A DNA stretch of 38,107 bases. Origin: Phenylobacterium sp. (GTDB taxonomy: Bacteria; Pseudomonadota; Alphaproteobacteria; Caulobacterales; Caulobacteraceae). The position numbers were made by a program, and so were the translations under genes. The notes beneath the pieces were generated by a model, which saw only the letters and a program-made list of their open reading frames with translations, was not told the DNA's origin and made no database searches. Positions 9,477 to 17,153 of the stretch are shown piece after piece (within the stretch, counting starts at the first letter, position 1; each line of letters starts with the position of its first letter). The stretch is taken from the NCBI RefSeq assembly GCF_016793225.1, contig NZ_JAEUMN010000034.1, positions 1 through 38,107 of the forward strand, read 5' to 3'.

Positions 9477-9779
9477 ATGAAAGGGGCGACGGTGACGCGG
9501 GCCGACCTCTGCGAGGCGGTCCATGAGCAGGTCGGCCTGACGCGCCAGGACTGCTCCGAGCTCGTGGAGCGGGTGCTGGAGCTGATGTGCGTGGCCCTGG
9601 AGAAGGGCGAGCAGGTCAAGCTCAGCGGCTTCGGCGTCTTCCAGGTGCGCGCCAAGCGGGCGCGCATGGGGCGCAATCCCAAGACCGGCGAGCCTGCCGC
9701 GATCGACCCGCGCCGCGTGATCGGGTTCCGCGCGAGCCAGGTGATGAAGGCCCGTGTCGACCGCGCGCTGTCCCGATGA
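9477..9779 (+). CDS. ihfA: Integration host factor subunit alpha
   Basis: This 100-residue protein is the alpha subunit of IHF, a DNA-bending architectural protein. It has the HU/IHF fold features: the N-terminal helices TRADLCEAVHEQVGLTRQDC, the KLSGFGVFQVRAK turn, and the DNA-contacting arm GRNPKTGEPAAIDPRRVIGF. I chose ATG 9477 (GGGGA about 9 bases upstream) because it gives the usual family length; ATG 9444, behind AGGA, would add 11 residues. The placement plsX-fabH-ihfA-merR is common in alphaproteobacteria. A GAGTC site (9375-9379) lies at the fabH stop, upstream of this gene. Confidence 0.93.
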   Translation: MKGATVTRADLCEAVHEQVGLTRQDCSELVERVLELMCVALEKGEQVKLSGFGVFQVRAKRARMGRNPKTGEPAAIDPRRVIGFRASQVMKARVDRALSR

Positions 9780-9809
9780 GGACGCCGCGGTGAGGACCGC
9801 GTAGCCGCG

Positions 9810-10220
9810 GTGGCCAAGGGGCCCGACGCCTTCCGGACGATCTCCGAAGCGGCGGATGAACTCAACGTGCCCCAGCACGTGCTCCGGTTCTGGGAGACGC
9901 GGTTCAGCTTCATCAAGCCCATGAAGCGCGCCGGCGGGCGCCGGTTCTACCGCCCCTCGGACATCGCCGTGCTGCGCGGCGTGCGGCGGCTGCTGCACGA
10001 CGAGGGCTACACCATCAAGGGCGTCCAGAAGCTTCAGCGCGAGCAGGGCGTGAAGCGGCTGGCGGCGATCGGCGAGGGCGAGGCGGCGGCGCGGGGCGCC
10101 GAAGCGGTCGCGCCGGCGGCCAGCCGGGGGCCGGTGACGCGGGACACCAGCGGGCTCGTGGAGGCCCTGCGCGACCTGGAGACCATCAAGGCGCGGCTGG
10201 ACGGCCTGCTGCGCAAGTAG
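9810..10220 (+). CDS. MerR family transcriptional regulator
   Basis: This 136-residue protein has an N-terminal MerR-type winged helix: FRTISEAADELNVPQHVLRFWETRF is the helix-turn-helix, and GGRRFYRPSDIAVLRGVRRLLHDEGYTIKGVQKL is the wing and dimer helix. The C-terminus is short, Ala-rich and ends in a helix (ALRDLETIKARLDGLL). It has no cysteines for metal sensing. It starts at a GTG, since a stop codon lies just upstream in frame. It follows ihfA by 30 bases and is probably co-transcribed. The effector is unknown; the ihfA-merR pair is conserved in related genomes by general knowledge. Confidence 0.9.
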   Translation: MAKGPDAFRTISEAADELNVPQHVLRFWETRFSFIKPMKRAGGRRFYRPSDIAVLRGVRRLLHDEGYTIKGVQKLQREQGVKRLAAIGEGEAAARGAEAVAPAASRGPVTRDTSGLVEALRDLETIKARLDGLLRK

Positions 10221-10235
10221 GCGCGGAACCGGTCC

Positions 10236-11411
10236 TTATCCCCTGATCGAATGCCGGAGGCCGGCGGCCAGGCGCGACATGCCGCGGTCCACCGCCTCGG
10301 GGTCCCCGCCGAAGCCGATCCGGAGATGGCCGGGCGCGCCGAAGTACTCGCCGGGGGCGACCAGCACGTCGAAGTCGTCGAGCAGGCGGCGCGCGAGCGC
10401 GCGGGTGTCGGACACGCCCGGGACCTCGGGAAAGTACATGCAGCCGTGCGGCGGCAGCTCGCCGGCCAGCAGGCCTTCGGCGACGAGGGGCGCCGCGTGG
10501 CCGGCGACCACGGGCCGGGTGGCCTGCAGGATCCCCCGCCAGTGCGCCTCGAACGGCGCGGGCCGCTCCAGGACGTGGGCCGCCACGGCGTGGGACAGCT
10601 TCGAGACCCCCATGTCCCCGTCCGGAGCCGCGCACCGGATGCGCGCGAGGAGCCCGGCGTCCGCCGCCATCCAGCCGAACTTGAGGGCGAAGAGGCCGAA
10701 CACCTTGGTCAGGCTCGAGACGGTGACGATGTTGGCGGCGAGGCTGGCGGCCGGCGGCGGCGCGTTCGCGAAGTCGGCGTAGACCTCGTCGACGATCAGG
10801 ACGCCGCCGACCGTCTCCACGAGACGGGCGGCCGCGGCGATGGCCTCGGGGGGCATCCAGGCGCCCGATGGATTGTGCAGGTTGGTGAGGATCACCACCC
10901 GCGTGCGGGGCGTCAGGCGGGCGGCGAGGTCGTCGAGGTCCAGCGCGTAGTCCGGCCCGCCGCGGCGGATGAAGCCCACGGACGCGCCGGCCTCGGCCGC
11001 CAGGCGCGCGAGGAGATCGAAGCCGGGGGTCTCGACCAGGACGTCATCATCCTTGGCGACGAGCGCCCGCAAGGCCAGGGCGAGGGCGCCGGTCGCACCC
11101 GTGGTGGGCAGGACCTGGTCGGGGCCCAGCCCGTAGCGGCGTGCGACCGCGTCGATGGCGAAGCGGTTGCCGTCCGCGAAGACGCTGACGTAGCGCGACG
11201 TGACGCCTGAGCCGAAGGCTTCGCGCACGGTGCGGACGAGGAGCTCGGTCGGCTCGGCGATGGTGCTCTCGAAGAGCAGGGACACTTCGGGCCGCGTCGC
11301 CTTGACCCGCATCGTTCCCCGGACCCAGTCCGCGTAGCGGGCCGCATCGAACAGGGCGTCGCCGCCTTCCGCCTGCTCCCTGGCGGCGCCTGTCGAACGG
11401 CCTGACGTCAC
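10236..11411 (-). CDS. Class I/II PLP-dependent aminotransferase
   Basis: This protein of about 391 residues is a fold-type I aminotransferase. The Schiff-base lysine is Lys236 in SSLTKVFGLF. Other family marks are TTGATGALALAL (cofactor phosphate loop), NLHNPSGAW, the VDEVYADF aspartate that holds the PLP ring, and the C-terminal HLRIGFGG arginine that binds the substrate carboxylate. No signal peptide is present, so it is cytosolic. I chose GTG 11411, behind a GGGGG tract; a GTG at 11438 is an alternative that fits the promoter spacing better. It diverges from an S10 peptidase gene, and both carry the island's shared promoter pattern. The likely role is amino-acid transamination in the peptide-use pathway; the substrate is not predictable. 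Confidence 0.88.
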   Translation of the reverse strand: MTSGRSTGAAREQAEGGDALFDAARYADWVRGTMRVKATRPEVSLLFESTIAEPTELLVRTVREAFGSGVTSRYVSVFADGNRFAIDAVARRYGLGPDQVLPTTGATGALALALRALVAKDDDVLVETPGFDLLARLAAEAGASVGFIRRGGPDYALDLDDLAARLTPRTRVVILTNLHNPSGAWMPPEAIAAAARLVETVGGVLIVDEVYADFANAPPPAASLAANIVTVSSLTKVFGLFALKFGWMAADAGLLARIRCAAPDGDMGVSKLSHAVAAHVLERPAPFEAHWRGILQATRPVVAGHAAPLVAEGLLAGELPPHGCMYFPEVPGVSDTRALARRLLDDFDVLVAPGEYFGAPGHLRIGFGGDPEAVDRGMSRLAAGLRHSIRG

Positions 11412-11454
11412 GAAAAACCCCCGCCCACCGCACGACACGCCCGCGGCCGCCTGT

Positions 11455-11490
11455 CAGCTTACCCGCGGCGGGTGGAGTTTCTTTGCGATT
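11455..11490 (-). promoter_or_regulatory. Island promoter P6 (aminotransferase)
   Basis: Read on the minus strand: AATCGCAAAGAAACT, 14 bases, TAAGCTG. The purine-rich block AGAAACT (11482-11476) and the -10-like TAAGCT (11461-11456) have the same spacing as five other promoters of the island. Weaker match than P1, P2 and P5. Confidence 0.45.
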
Positions 11491-11614
11491 TGCCCCCGAA
11501 GCGGCCAGCCGACGGGGGGCGCTATTCGTGGGCCTGTTCGTCCGCGCATAAGTCATGCTCGGCTGTCGATCGCGGCAGGCGCCTGCCGTCGCGGTCGCCG
11601 CGGCGACGGCGCAC

Positions 11615-11649
11615 AACGAAAGGAAAATCCGGGCGGTCGCCGCTAGGCT
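11615..11649 (+). promoter_or_regulatory. Island promoter P1 (S10 peptidase A)
   Basis: AACGAAAGGAAAAT (11615-11628), 14 bases, CTAGGCT (11643-11649). With the preceding G the -10 reads GCTAGGCT, close to the Caulobacter housekeeping -10. The predicted start of transcription lies about 20 bases before the ATG. Confidence 0.6.
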
Positions 11650-11674
11650 TCGCCGGGAGCTTCGGGGAAGGCGG

Positions 11675-13162
11675 ATGGAGAGACATGGGATGCGTGCGGC
11701 CGCGCTGAGCCTGCTGGCGATCATGGCGGCCATGGCGGCGGGCGGCGCCCAGGCCGCGGACGCTCCGGCGCCGCGGGTGGCGGTGACCCGGCACGAGGGC
11801 GTCTTCAACGGCCAGGCGCTGCGCTACACGGCCACGGTGGCCGAGACGGTGCTCGCCGACGCGCAGGGCCGGCCGGCCGCCATGGCCACCACGATCGCCT
11901 ACGTCCGCGACGGCGTGAAGGACCGCGCCCGGCGGCCGGTGATGTTCCTGTTCAACGGCGGGCCGGGGGCCTCATCGTCGCCCCTGCACATGAGCGCGCT
12001 GGGGCCCTACAGGCGTACGCCCGCGCCGCCTGGAGATCGCAGCGGAGGCGGCTGGGTCGCCAATGCGCACAGCCCGCTGGACGCCGTGGACCTGGTGTTC
12101 GTCGACCCGGTCGGCACGGGGTTCTCGCGGCCGCTGCCCGGCGTGGACGGCAAGCCGTTCTACTCGACCTCGGGCGACGCCCAGGCGGTGAAGACCGTGA
12201 TCCAGGCCTGGCTGAAGGCGCACGGGCGCGAGGGTTCGCCGCGGTTCCTCGCGGGCGAGAGCTATGGGACGACCCGGGCGGCCGCCATCGTCGGGATGTC
12301 GAAGGACCTGCCGTTCGACGGCGTGCTGCTGATCGCGCTGGCCGGCGAGGTTCCGGGTCGCGAGATGCCGTACGTCGTGGCGTTGCCGACCATGGCGGCG
12401 GGGGCCTGGCATCACCAGAAGATCGACCGGGCCGGGCGGACGGTGGACCAGGTGTTCGCCGAGGCCGTGCAGTTCGCCAGGACGGAGTACGTGACCGCCC
12501 TCATCCAGGGCGGAAGCCTGCCGGCGGCGGAGAAGCGCCGGATCGCGGAGAGGATGTCGGCGCTGGTGGGGCTGCCGGCCGCGCTGATCGAGGAAAAGAA
12601 CCTGCGGCTGTCCAAGAACGACTGGATGTTCAACATCCTGAAGGACCGTGCGCTGCGGACCGGCCTGCTGGACGTGACGGTGACCGCGCCGCTGGAGCCC
12701 GGGCAGGACGGGGCGATCGACGACCCGGCGCTGGGGGTCGTGCCGAAGCGGGCGGCGGGCGCGCCGGCTGGCCCGCCGCCCAGCCCGGAGGCCATCGGCC
12801 CGGTGCCGTCGCCCGTGGTGGGGCGCTACCTGACCGAGGTGCTGAAGTACCCGGCGACGGAGCCGTACTACGGCGTGAACTTCTCGGTGAACGCCGCCTG
12901 GATCCACGAGCGGCGCAGCAATCCCTACGAGGCGCTGGGGGCGGCGATGCAGGCCAATCCGGGGCTGCGGCTGTTCTGGGCGGCCGGCTACTACGACCTG
13001 ACGACGCCGGCCTACGCCGGGCGCTACGTGCTGGACCAGGCCGGGGTTCCCGCCGGTCAGTTGACGGCGGCCTACTTCGCCGGGCCGCACGGGGTGTACG
13101 ACGGGGACGCCAACCTCGCGCGCTTCAACGCGGCGGTGCGGGACTTCGTGACGAAGCGCTGA
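11675..13162 (+). CDS. Exported S10 serine carboxypeptidase-like protein A
   Basis: This 495-residue alpha/beta-hydrolase belongs to peptidase family S10. The oxyanion motif is FNGGPGASSS, the nucleophile Ser196 in GESYGT, the acid Asp441 in AAGYYDLTTP, and the base His472 in FAGPHGVYDG. The other three S10 proteins of the island have GHM at the histidine, so this copy is a variant. An Ala-rich signal peptide (cut near GAQA, about residue 27) sends it to the periplasm. I chose ATG 11675, behind GGGGAAGG; ATG 11690 would remove five residues. S10 enzymes remove C-terminal residues, usually at acid pH. The gene is a single unit behind an island-type promoter and ends facing S10 protein B. Confidence 0.88.
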   Translation: MERHGMRAAALSLLAIMAAMAAGGAQAADAPAPRVAVTRHEGVFNGQALRYTATVAETVLADAQGRPAAMATTIAYVRDGVKDRARRPVMFLFNGGPGASSSPLHMSALGPYRRTPAPPGDRSGGGWVANAHSPLDAVDLVFVDPVGTGFSRPLPGVDGKPFYSTSGDAQAVKTVIQAWLKAHGREGSPRFLAGESYGTTRAAAIVGMSKDLPFDGVLLIALAGEVPGREMPYVVALPTMAAGAWHHQKIDRAGRTVDQVFAEAVQFARTEYVTALIQGGSLPAAEKRRIAERMSALVGLPAALIEEKNLRLSKNDWMFNILKDRALRTGLLDVTVTAPLEPGQDGAIDDPALGVVPKRAAGAPAGPPPSPEAIGPVPSPVVGRYLTEVLKYPATEPYYGVNFSVNAAWIHERRSNPYEALGAAMQANPGLRLFWAAGYYDLTTPAYAGRYVLDQAGVPAGQLTAAYFAGPHGVYDGDANLARFNAAVRDFVTKR

Positions 13163-13309
13163 GGAGTTGGCTGGCGCGGCCGCGCCAGAACGAAGGAACC
13201 GCGAACCACACGAACATGCTGGTGCGGGCCGGGTGCGATGGAACGCCCGGACGTGGATCGTGGTCAAACGGCGCCTTCGGCGCGCGGGAGCCAGCGGAGA
13301 GCCGATGGG

Positions 13310-13381
13310 GGAGAGGGCAGGCCTCAGGCTCGGCGGATCGATCGTGCGCACCAAACGCAGTGGATGAGGCTCGCCCTCTCC
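13310..13381. repeat. Imperfect inverted repeat in a convergent gap
   Basis: GGAGAGGGCAGGCCTCA (13310-13326) pairs with TGAGGCTCGCCCTCTCC (13365-13381), with two mismatches in 17. It lies in the 302-base gap 13163-13464 between two converging peptidase genes. A second weak stem (CCCCCT at about 13421 with AGGGGG at about 13447) follows. Nothing else is visible in the gap apart from a CACGAAC scrap near 13210. It may serve as a bidirectional terminator or be a decayed repeat. Confidence 0.5.
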
Positions 13382-13464
13382 ACCACCCGCTCTACGGCAA
13401 GCGGCGTCGGCGTGCGGTCCCCCTCTCCGACTGCGTGGGAAAGGAAGGGGGCGGGGCCTCTGGC

Positions 13465-15063
13465 CTACTGCGTGGCGTCGCGGATCAGGGTGCGGACATC
13501 GTCGGCAAAGGCGCCGGCGGTGTCGCCGAGGTAGAGCATGTGGCCGGAGGCGTAGCGGCGCAGCATGACGCGGTCCCTGGGCAGTCCAGCCTGCTCGATG
13601 GCGTACTCGGCCGGGGCCGAGTGGGTGGAGAGGTCGTAGTAGCCCGACGCCACGAGCACGCGGAGCTTCTCGGTCCGGCGCATGGCGACGGCGAGGTCGG
13701 TGGCGAAGGACTGGCCGGGCGGCACGCCGCGGCGCTCCCAGTTCCAGGCGGGCAGCAGGTCGCGCCAGACGATGGCGCCGTAGGGCCGGTCCATGACGAC
13801 GCCGAGGTCGTCGGCGACCATCTGGTGGAAGGCGGCTATGAAGCCCGGGACGTAGCGCCCCATCGCCGGGTCGTCGGCGACCGGATCGGCGCCGGAACCG
13901 GCGAGCGGCAGGGTGTAGCGGCTGTCGTACACGCCCACCTGCAGGCCCCTGTCGGCGAGCAGGCGGCGGGCGAACTCGGCGTCCGGCACGACCAGGGACT
14001 TGTCGTAGGCGGACGCGGGCAGGCCGGTGTAGGCGGCGAGGCGGGCGCCGATCGCGGCGCGGTCGGCCGCGCCGAGCTGCCCGGCCTTGTCCTTCTGAAG
14101 CGCCTGGACGTAGTCGCCCCGGGCGAAGGCCACGACCTCCTGGTGGAAGTCCTCCAGGCTGCGACCCCTGCGGTCGATCTTCCCGTGATGCCACGCGGTG
14201 TCGGCCAAGGCGGGCAGGGCGAGGGCCTGGCGCATCTCGGCCGCGCCGGCTTCGCCCGAGGCGTTGCGGGCGCCGAGGGTCGTGCCCAGCAGGACGACGC
14301 CGTTCAGGGTGATCCCGCGCATGTAGCCCACGTAGAGCGGCCCACCCATCAGGGCCCGGGGCAGGACGGCGGCGCGGACCGAACCGTAGCTCTCGCCCAT
14401 CACGAACTTGGGCGCGTTCCAGCGCCGGTGCTCGGTCAGCCAGAGCTCGATGAACTGGGCCACGGCGTCGGCGTCCTCGTCCACACCCCAGAAATCGGCG
14501 TTGGTCCCCTTGCCGATCACCCGCGACCAGCCGGTCCCGACGGGATCGATGAAGACCAGGTCCGCCACGTCGAGGAGGCTGTGCGGGTTGTCGGCGAGGC
14601 CGAAGGGCGGGGTATTGGAGGGGTTCACCTCCTGGTCCAGCACCACGCGGCGGGGGCCGACGACGCCCATGTGCAGCCACAGAGACGACGAGCCGGGGCC
14701 GCCGTTGAAGACGAACATCACCGGGCGGCGGGGATCCGGCGGGCCGGCCTTGAGGTAGCTGAACGAGAAGATGGAGCCGATCGGCTCGGCGGCGCGGTTG
14801 TAGAGCCAGGTCTCGCCGGCGATCGCCGTGTAGGCGATGCGCTGCCCCTTCACGGTGATGGCGCGCTTGGAGACGAAGCGCTTCGGCGCGGGCAGGGGCT
14901 CGACCGGCCCCGGCGCCGTGGGCCGCGACATCGGGATCGAGAACGGCCCCGCGTTGGCGGGCGGCGCCGGCGGCGGGGCCTGGGCGAGGGCCGGGGCGGC
15001 GCACAGGAGAGCCGAGACGGCCAGCGCCGCGACGTCCCTGACCCCTGCGGGGAGGGGAGTCAT
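13465..15063 (-). CDS. Exported S10 serine carboxypeptidase-like protein B
   Basis: This 532-residue S10 family protein has FNGGPGSSSLWLHMG as oxyanion region, Ser225 in GESYGS, Asp477 in ASGYYDLSTHS and His508 in YASGHMLYLG. The triad is complete. A signal peptide (cut near APALAQ, residue 28) is followed by a Pro-rich linker of about 40 residues. Its ATG overlaps the stop codon of the upstream class V aminotransferase-like gene (ATGA), so the two proteins are translationally coupled. I infer that both act on the same peptide material in the periplasm. The gene ends facing S10 protein A across a 302-base gap. Confidence 0.9.
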   Translation of the reverse strand: MTPLPAGVRDVAALAVSALLCAAPALAQAPPPAPPANAGPFSIPMSRPTAPGPVEPLPAPKRFVSKRAITVKGQRIAYTAIAGETWLYNRAAEPIGSIFSFSYLKAGPPDPRRPVMFVFNGGPGSSSLWLHMGVVGPRRVVLDQEVNPSNTPPFGLADNPHSLLDVADLVFIDPVGTGWSRVIGKGTNADFWGVDEDADAVAQFIELWLTEHRRWNAPKFVMGESYGSVRAAVLPRALMGGPLYVGYMRGITLNGVVLLGTTLGARNASGEAGAAEMRQALALPALADTAWHHGKIDRRGRSLEDFHQEVVAFARGDYVQALQKDKAGQLGAADRAAIGARLAAYTGLPASAYDKSLVVPDAEFARRLLADRGLQVGVYDSRYTLPLAGSGADPVADDPAMGRYVPGFIAAFHQMVADDLGVVMDRPYGAIVWRDLLPAWNWERRGVPPGQSFATDLAVAMRRTEKLRVLVASGYYDLSTHSAPAEYAIEQAGLPRDRVMLRRYASGHMLYLGDTAGAFADDVRTLIRDATQ

Positions 15064-16292
15064 GCGGGCGGGGCCTTGGGCAGGACGGCCAGCAGCCGGT
15101 CGACGTCGTTCATGTCGTTGAACACGGAGAGCGAGACGCGGAAGCGGTTGGCGCTGACGGTCATGCGGATGTCGTTCTTCTGGAGCCGCTCGGCGAGCTT
15201 GGCGCGGGCGTCCTTCAGGGCGAAGGCGACGAGCGGCGTGCGGCTGTCCAGTGGGGTCATCGGCTGGTAGCCCCGACGGCGGAGCTCGGCCTGGATCGCG
15301 TCGGCCATGGGCTGGCGGTACGCCTGGATGTTGGCGACGCCGAGCTGGCGGATCCAGGCCAGGCTGTGCTCGAGCTGGACCACGCCGGTCCAGGAGGTGG
15401 TGCCCATGGCGAACTTGCCGCTGGCGCCCTCGGCGTAGCTGTAGTCGGAGACACGGTCGCCCGGCGGATCGAAGGGGAAGACGTGGGTGACGAACCGGCC
15501 GCCCACCTGGTGATAGCCCCACCAAGGCCGCGCGACCTTCTCCTGGATCTCCCGGCGCACGTAGAGGAACGCCAGGCCGAAGTCGCCCATCAGCCACTTG
15601 TAGGACGAGCAGGCGGCGAAATCGACGCCGGCGGCGCGCAGGTCCAGCGGCGTGGAGCCGGCGCCGTGCACGATGTCGGCGTAGACGTAGGCGCCGTGGG
15701 CGTGGGCGAGGTCGCAGACCGCCTTCAGGTCGTGCTCGAAGCCGTTGGTGGTGGAGACGTGGCTGACCGAGACCAGCTGCGTCCCGTCGTTCACCGCCGC
15801 GGCCATGGCGGCCATGTCGATGCGGCCCTCGGGCGTCATCGGCAGGGTGACCACGTCGACGCCGGCCTTGGCCAGTTCGCCGTAGGTGTAGAAGGACCCG
15901 AAGAAATGCAGCGCGTCGGTGACGATGCGCCCGCCGGCCTGCGGGAAGCCCAGGGCCGCCAGCACCAGGTTCTCGCCCATGGTGGTCGACTGGATCTGCA
16001 CCAGCTCGTCGGGCGCGGCGCCCACGAGCGCGCCGAAGCCGGCGAGCACCGCGGTCTCCTTGGCCCCCATGCTGTAGCCGGTCCAGGGGCCGTCGCGCGT
16101 CTTGAAGCGGAGGTACTCCTCGAGCGCGGCCCTGGCGCCCAGCGGCATGGGATGGGTCGAGCCGCTGTCGAGGTAGACGTACGGCATCTTCGCGAACGCC
16201 GAGCGCGCCGGCAGGGCGGCGGGCGGGGCGGCCGCGGCCAGGCCGGGGGTCGCCGCTGCGGCCGCGACGAGCGCTCTGCGGGTGAACTTCAT
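15060..16292 (-). CDS. Tat-exported class V aminotransferase-fold PLP enzyme
   Basis: This 410-residue PLP enzyme is of the class V fold, which includes cysteine desulfurases and isopenicillin N epimerase. The Schiff-base lysine is Lys232 in CSSYKWLMGDFG, the ring-holding Asp is in YADIVHGAG, and a His precedes in VSHVSTTNG. The N-terminus MKFTRRALVAAAAATPG is a Tat-type signal (TRRALVA, then an Ala stretch), so the enzyme seems to be folded with PLP in the cytoplasm and exported. Epimerase-like or lyase-like activity on a peptide is my inference. A desulfurase role is unlikely: the family's mobile catalytic cysteine loop is not evident. It heads an operon with S10 protein B, behind an island-type promoter. 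Confidence 0.85.
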   Translation of the reverse strand: MKFTRRALVAAAAATPGLAAAAPPAALPARSAFAKMPYVYLDSGSTHPMPLGARAALEEYLRFKTRDGPWTGYSMGAKETAVLAGFGALVGAAPDELVQIQSTTMGENLVLAALGFPQAGGRIVTDALHFFGSFYTYGELAKAGVDVVTLPMTPEGRIDMAAMAAAVNDGTQLVSVSHVSTTNGFEHDLKAVCDLAHAHGAYVYADIVHGAGSTPLDLRAAGVDFAACSSYKWLMGDFGLAFLYVRREIQEKVARPWWGYHQVGGRFVTHVFPFDPPGDRVSDYSYAEGASGKFAMGTTSWTGVVQLEHSLAWIRQLGVANIQAYRQPMADAIQAELRRRGYQPMTPLDSRTPLVAFALKDARAKLAERLQKNDIRMTVSANRFRVSLSVFNDMNDVDRLLAVLPKAPPA

Positions 16293-16313
16293 CGGAGCCC
16301 CTGACTTGCCCGG

Positions 16314-16350
16314 ATGCTAGCGCCGGCGGTGCGAATTTTCCTTTCGAACT
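16314..16350 (-). promoter_or_regulatory. Island promoter P2 (class V enzyme and S10 protein B)
   Basis: Read on the minus strand: TTCGAAAGGAAAAT, 14 bases, CTAGCAT (16320-16314); with the base before, GCTAGCAT. The block CGAAAGGAAAAT is identical to that of P1 on the other side of the peptidase pair. Transcription would begin about 15 bases before the ATG at 16292. Confidence 0.6.
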
Positions 16351-16392
16351 TGGCCGGGGCCCCTTGGGGCGTTGGATGATTTATCCAAGCGG

Positions 16393-16899
16393 TCAACGGA
16401 ACTGCCGCGCGGTCAGCGGCACGGCCATCGTGCTCTTCTGGGCCGACAGCGTGACGATGGAGCGCACGTCGATCACCCCCGGCAGCTTCAGCAGCACCGA
16501 GAAGATGAAGTCCTGGTACCAGGTCACGTCGGGGGCCAGGATCTTCATCATGGCGTCCATCTCGCCGAACACGGTCCAGCACTCGAGGATCTCGGGGATG
16601 CTGTTGATCGCCTTGTAGAAGTTGGCCCGTTCGGCCTCGGTGAGGGTGGTCATCTTCACCTGGGCGAAGATCTGCATCTTGAAGCCCAGCTTCTCGTGGT
16701 CGACCACCGCGACCACGGACTTGATGTAGCCCTCCTCGCGCAGCCGCTGGATGCGCCGCCAGCACGGCGACTGCGACAGGCCCACGCGCTCGGCCAGCTC
16801 GCCCGTCGAGAGCGAGGCGTCCTTCTGCATCAGGTCCAGGATCTTGATGTCGATGGCGTCGAGCGCCGCGGGAATAGCTGTGTCTTTGAACCGGGCCAT
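16393..16899 (-). CDS. Lrp/AsnC family transcriptional regulator
   Basis: This 168-residue protein has the Lrp/AsnC layout. The N-terminal winged helix is DAIDIKILDLMQKDASLSTGELAERVGLSQSPCWRRIQRLREEGYI with its recognition helix at SQSPCWRRIQRL. The C-terminal RAM domain, about residues 70-150, contains FAQVKMTTL, ILECWTVFGEMDAMMKI and the typical D-YQDFIFSVLLKLPGVIDVRS strand. The RAM domain binds amino acids as effector. It sits at the centre of the peptide island, divergent from the TonB receptor and 100 bases before the class V enzyme. I infer that it controls the island promoters. It has no ribosome binding site, and its promoter -10 lies almost at the ATG, so the message may be leaderless. 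Confidence 0.92.
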   Translation of the reverse strand: MARFKDTAIPAALDAIDIKILDLMQKDASLSTGELAERVGLSQSPCWRRIQRLREEGYIKSVVAVVDHEKLGFKMQIFAQVKMTTLTEAERANFYKAINSIPEILECWTVFGEMDAMMKILAPDVTWYQDFIFSVLLKLPGVIDVRSIVTLSAQKSTMAVPLTARQFR

Positions 16900-16902
16900 T
16901 CG

Positions 16903-16934
16903 CGCATAGCGGATGCGCCTTCGCCGCGAGTCAA
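16903..16934 (-). promoter_or_regulatory. Housekeeping-type promoter of the Lrp/AsnC gene
   Basis: On the minus strand TTGACT (16934-16929), 18 bases, GCTATGCG (16910-16903), then CGA and the ATG. GACTC (16932-16928), a GAnTC methylation site, overlaps the -35. The start of transcription would fall at or within a few bases of the start codon. Confidence 0.5.
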
Positions 16935-17042
16935 GGCGCGGACCGTTCGCCACGGCGCGCGACCCGGGCGCATTGGTCATTCGCGGCCGGCGAGGCGGCT
17001 GCATTATCAATCTGCGTCGCCGCGGTGACGGTCCGAAGAACG

Positions 17043-17073
17043 AAAAGAAAAACCGGGGCTCTGAAACTAGGGT
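17043..17073 (+). promoter_or_regulatory. Island promoter P5 (TonB-dependent receptor)
   Basis: AAAAGAAAAA (17043-17052), 14 bases, CTAGGGT (17067-17073). The full block starts AACGAAAAG, as in P1. The leader to the ATG at 17154 is about 75 bases, longer than for the other island promoters. Confidence 0.55.
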
Positions 17074-17153
17074 CTGGCCTTGCAGGACCTTGGCCGAAGA
17101 CATGCGGGAAGCGCAGCTTCTGCGCCGGGGTCCGCCGAAACCGGGGGATCACG

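Noticed and set aside
11615-17073. ECF sigma factor promoters (GGAAC-type -35) as the explanation for the shared island motif
   Set aside because: The block is GGAAAAT rather than GGAAC, the -10 resembles the housekeeping GCTA type, and no sigma or anti-sigma gene lies in the window. Not excluded, but less likely than an activator site.
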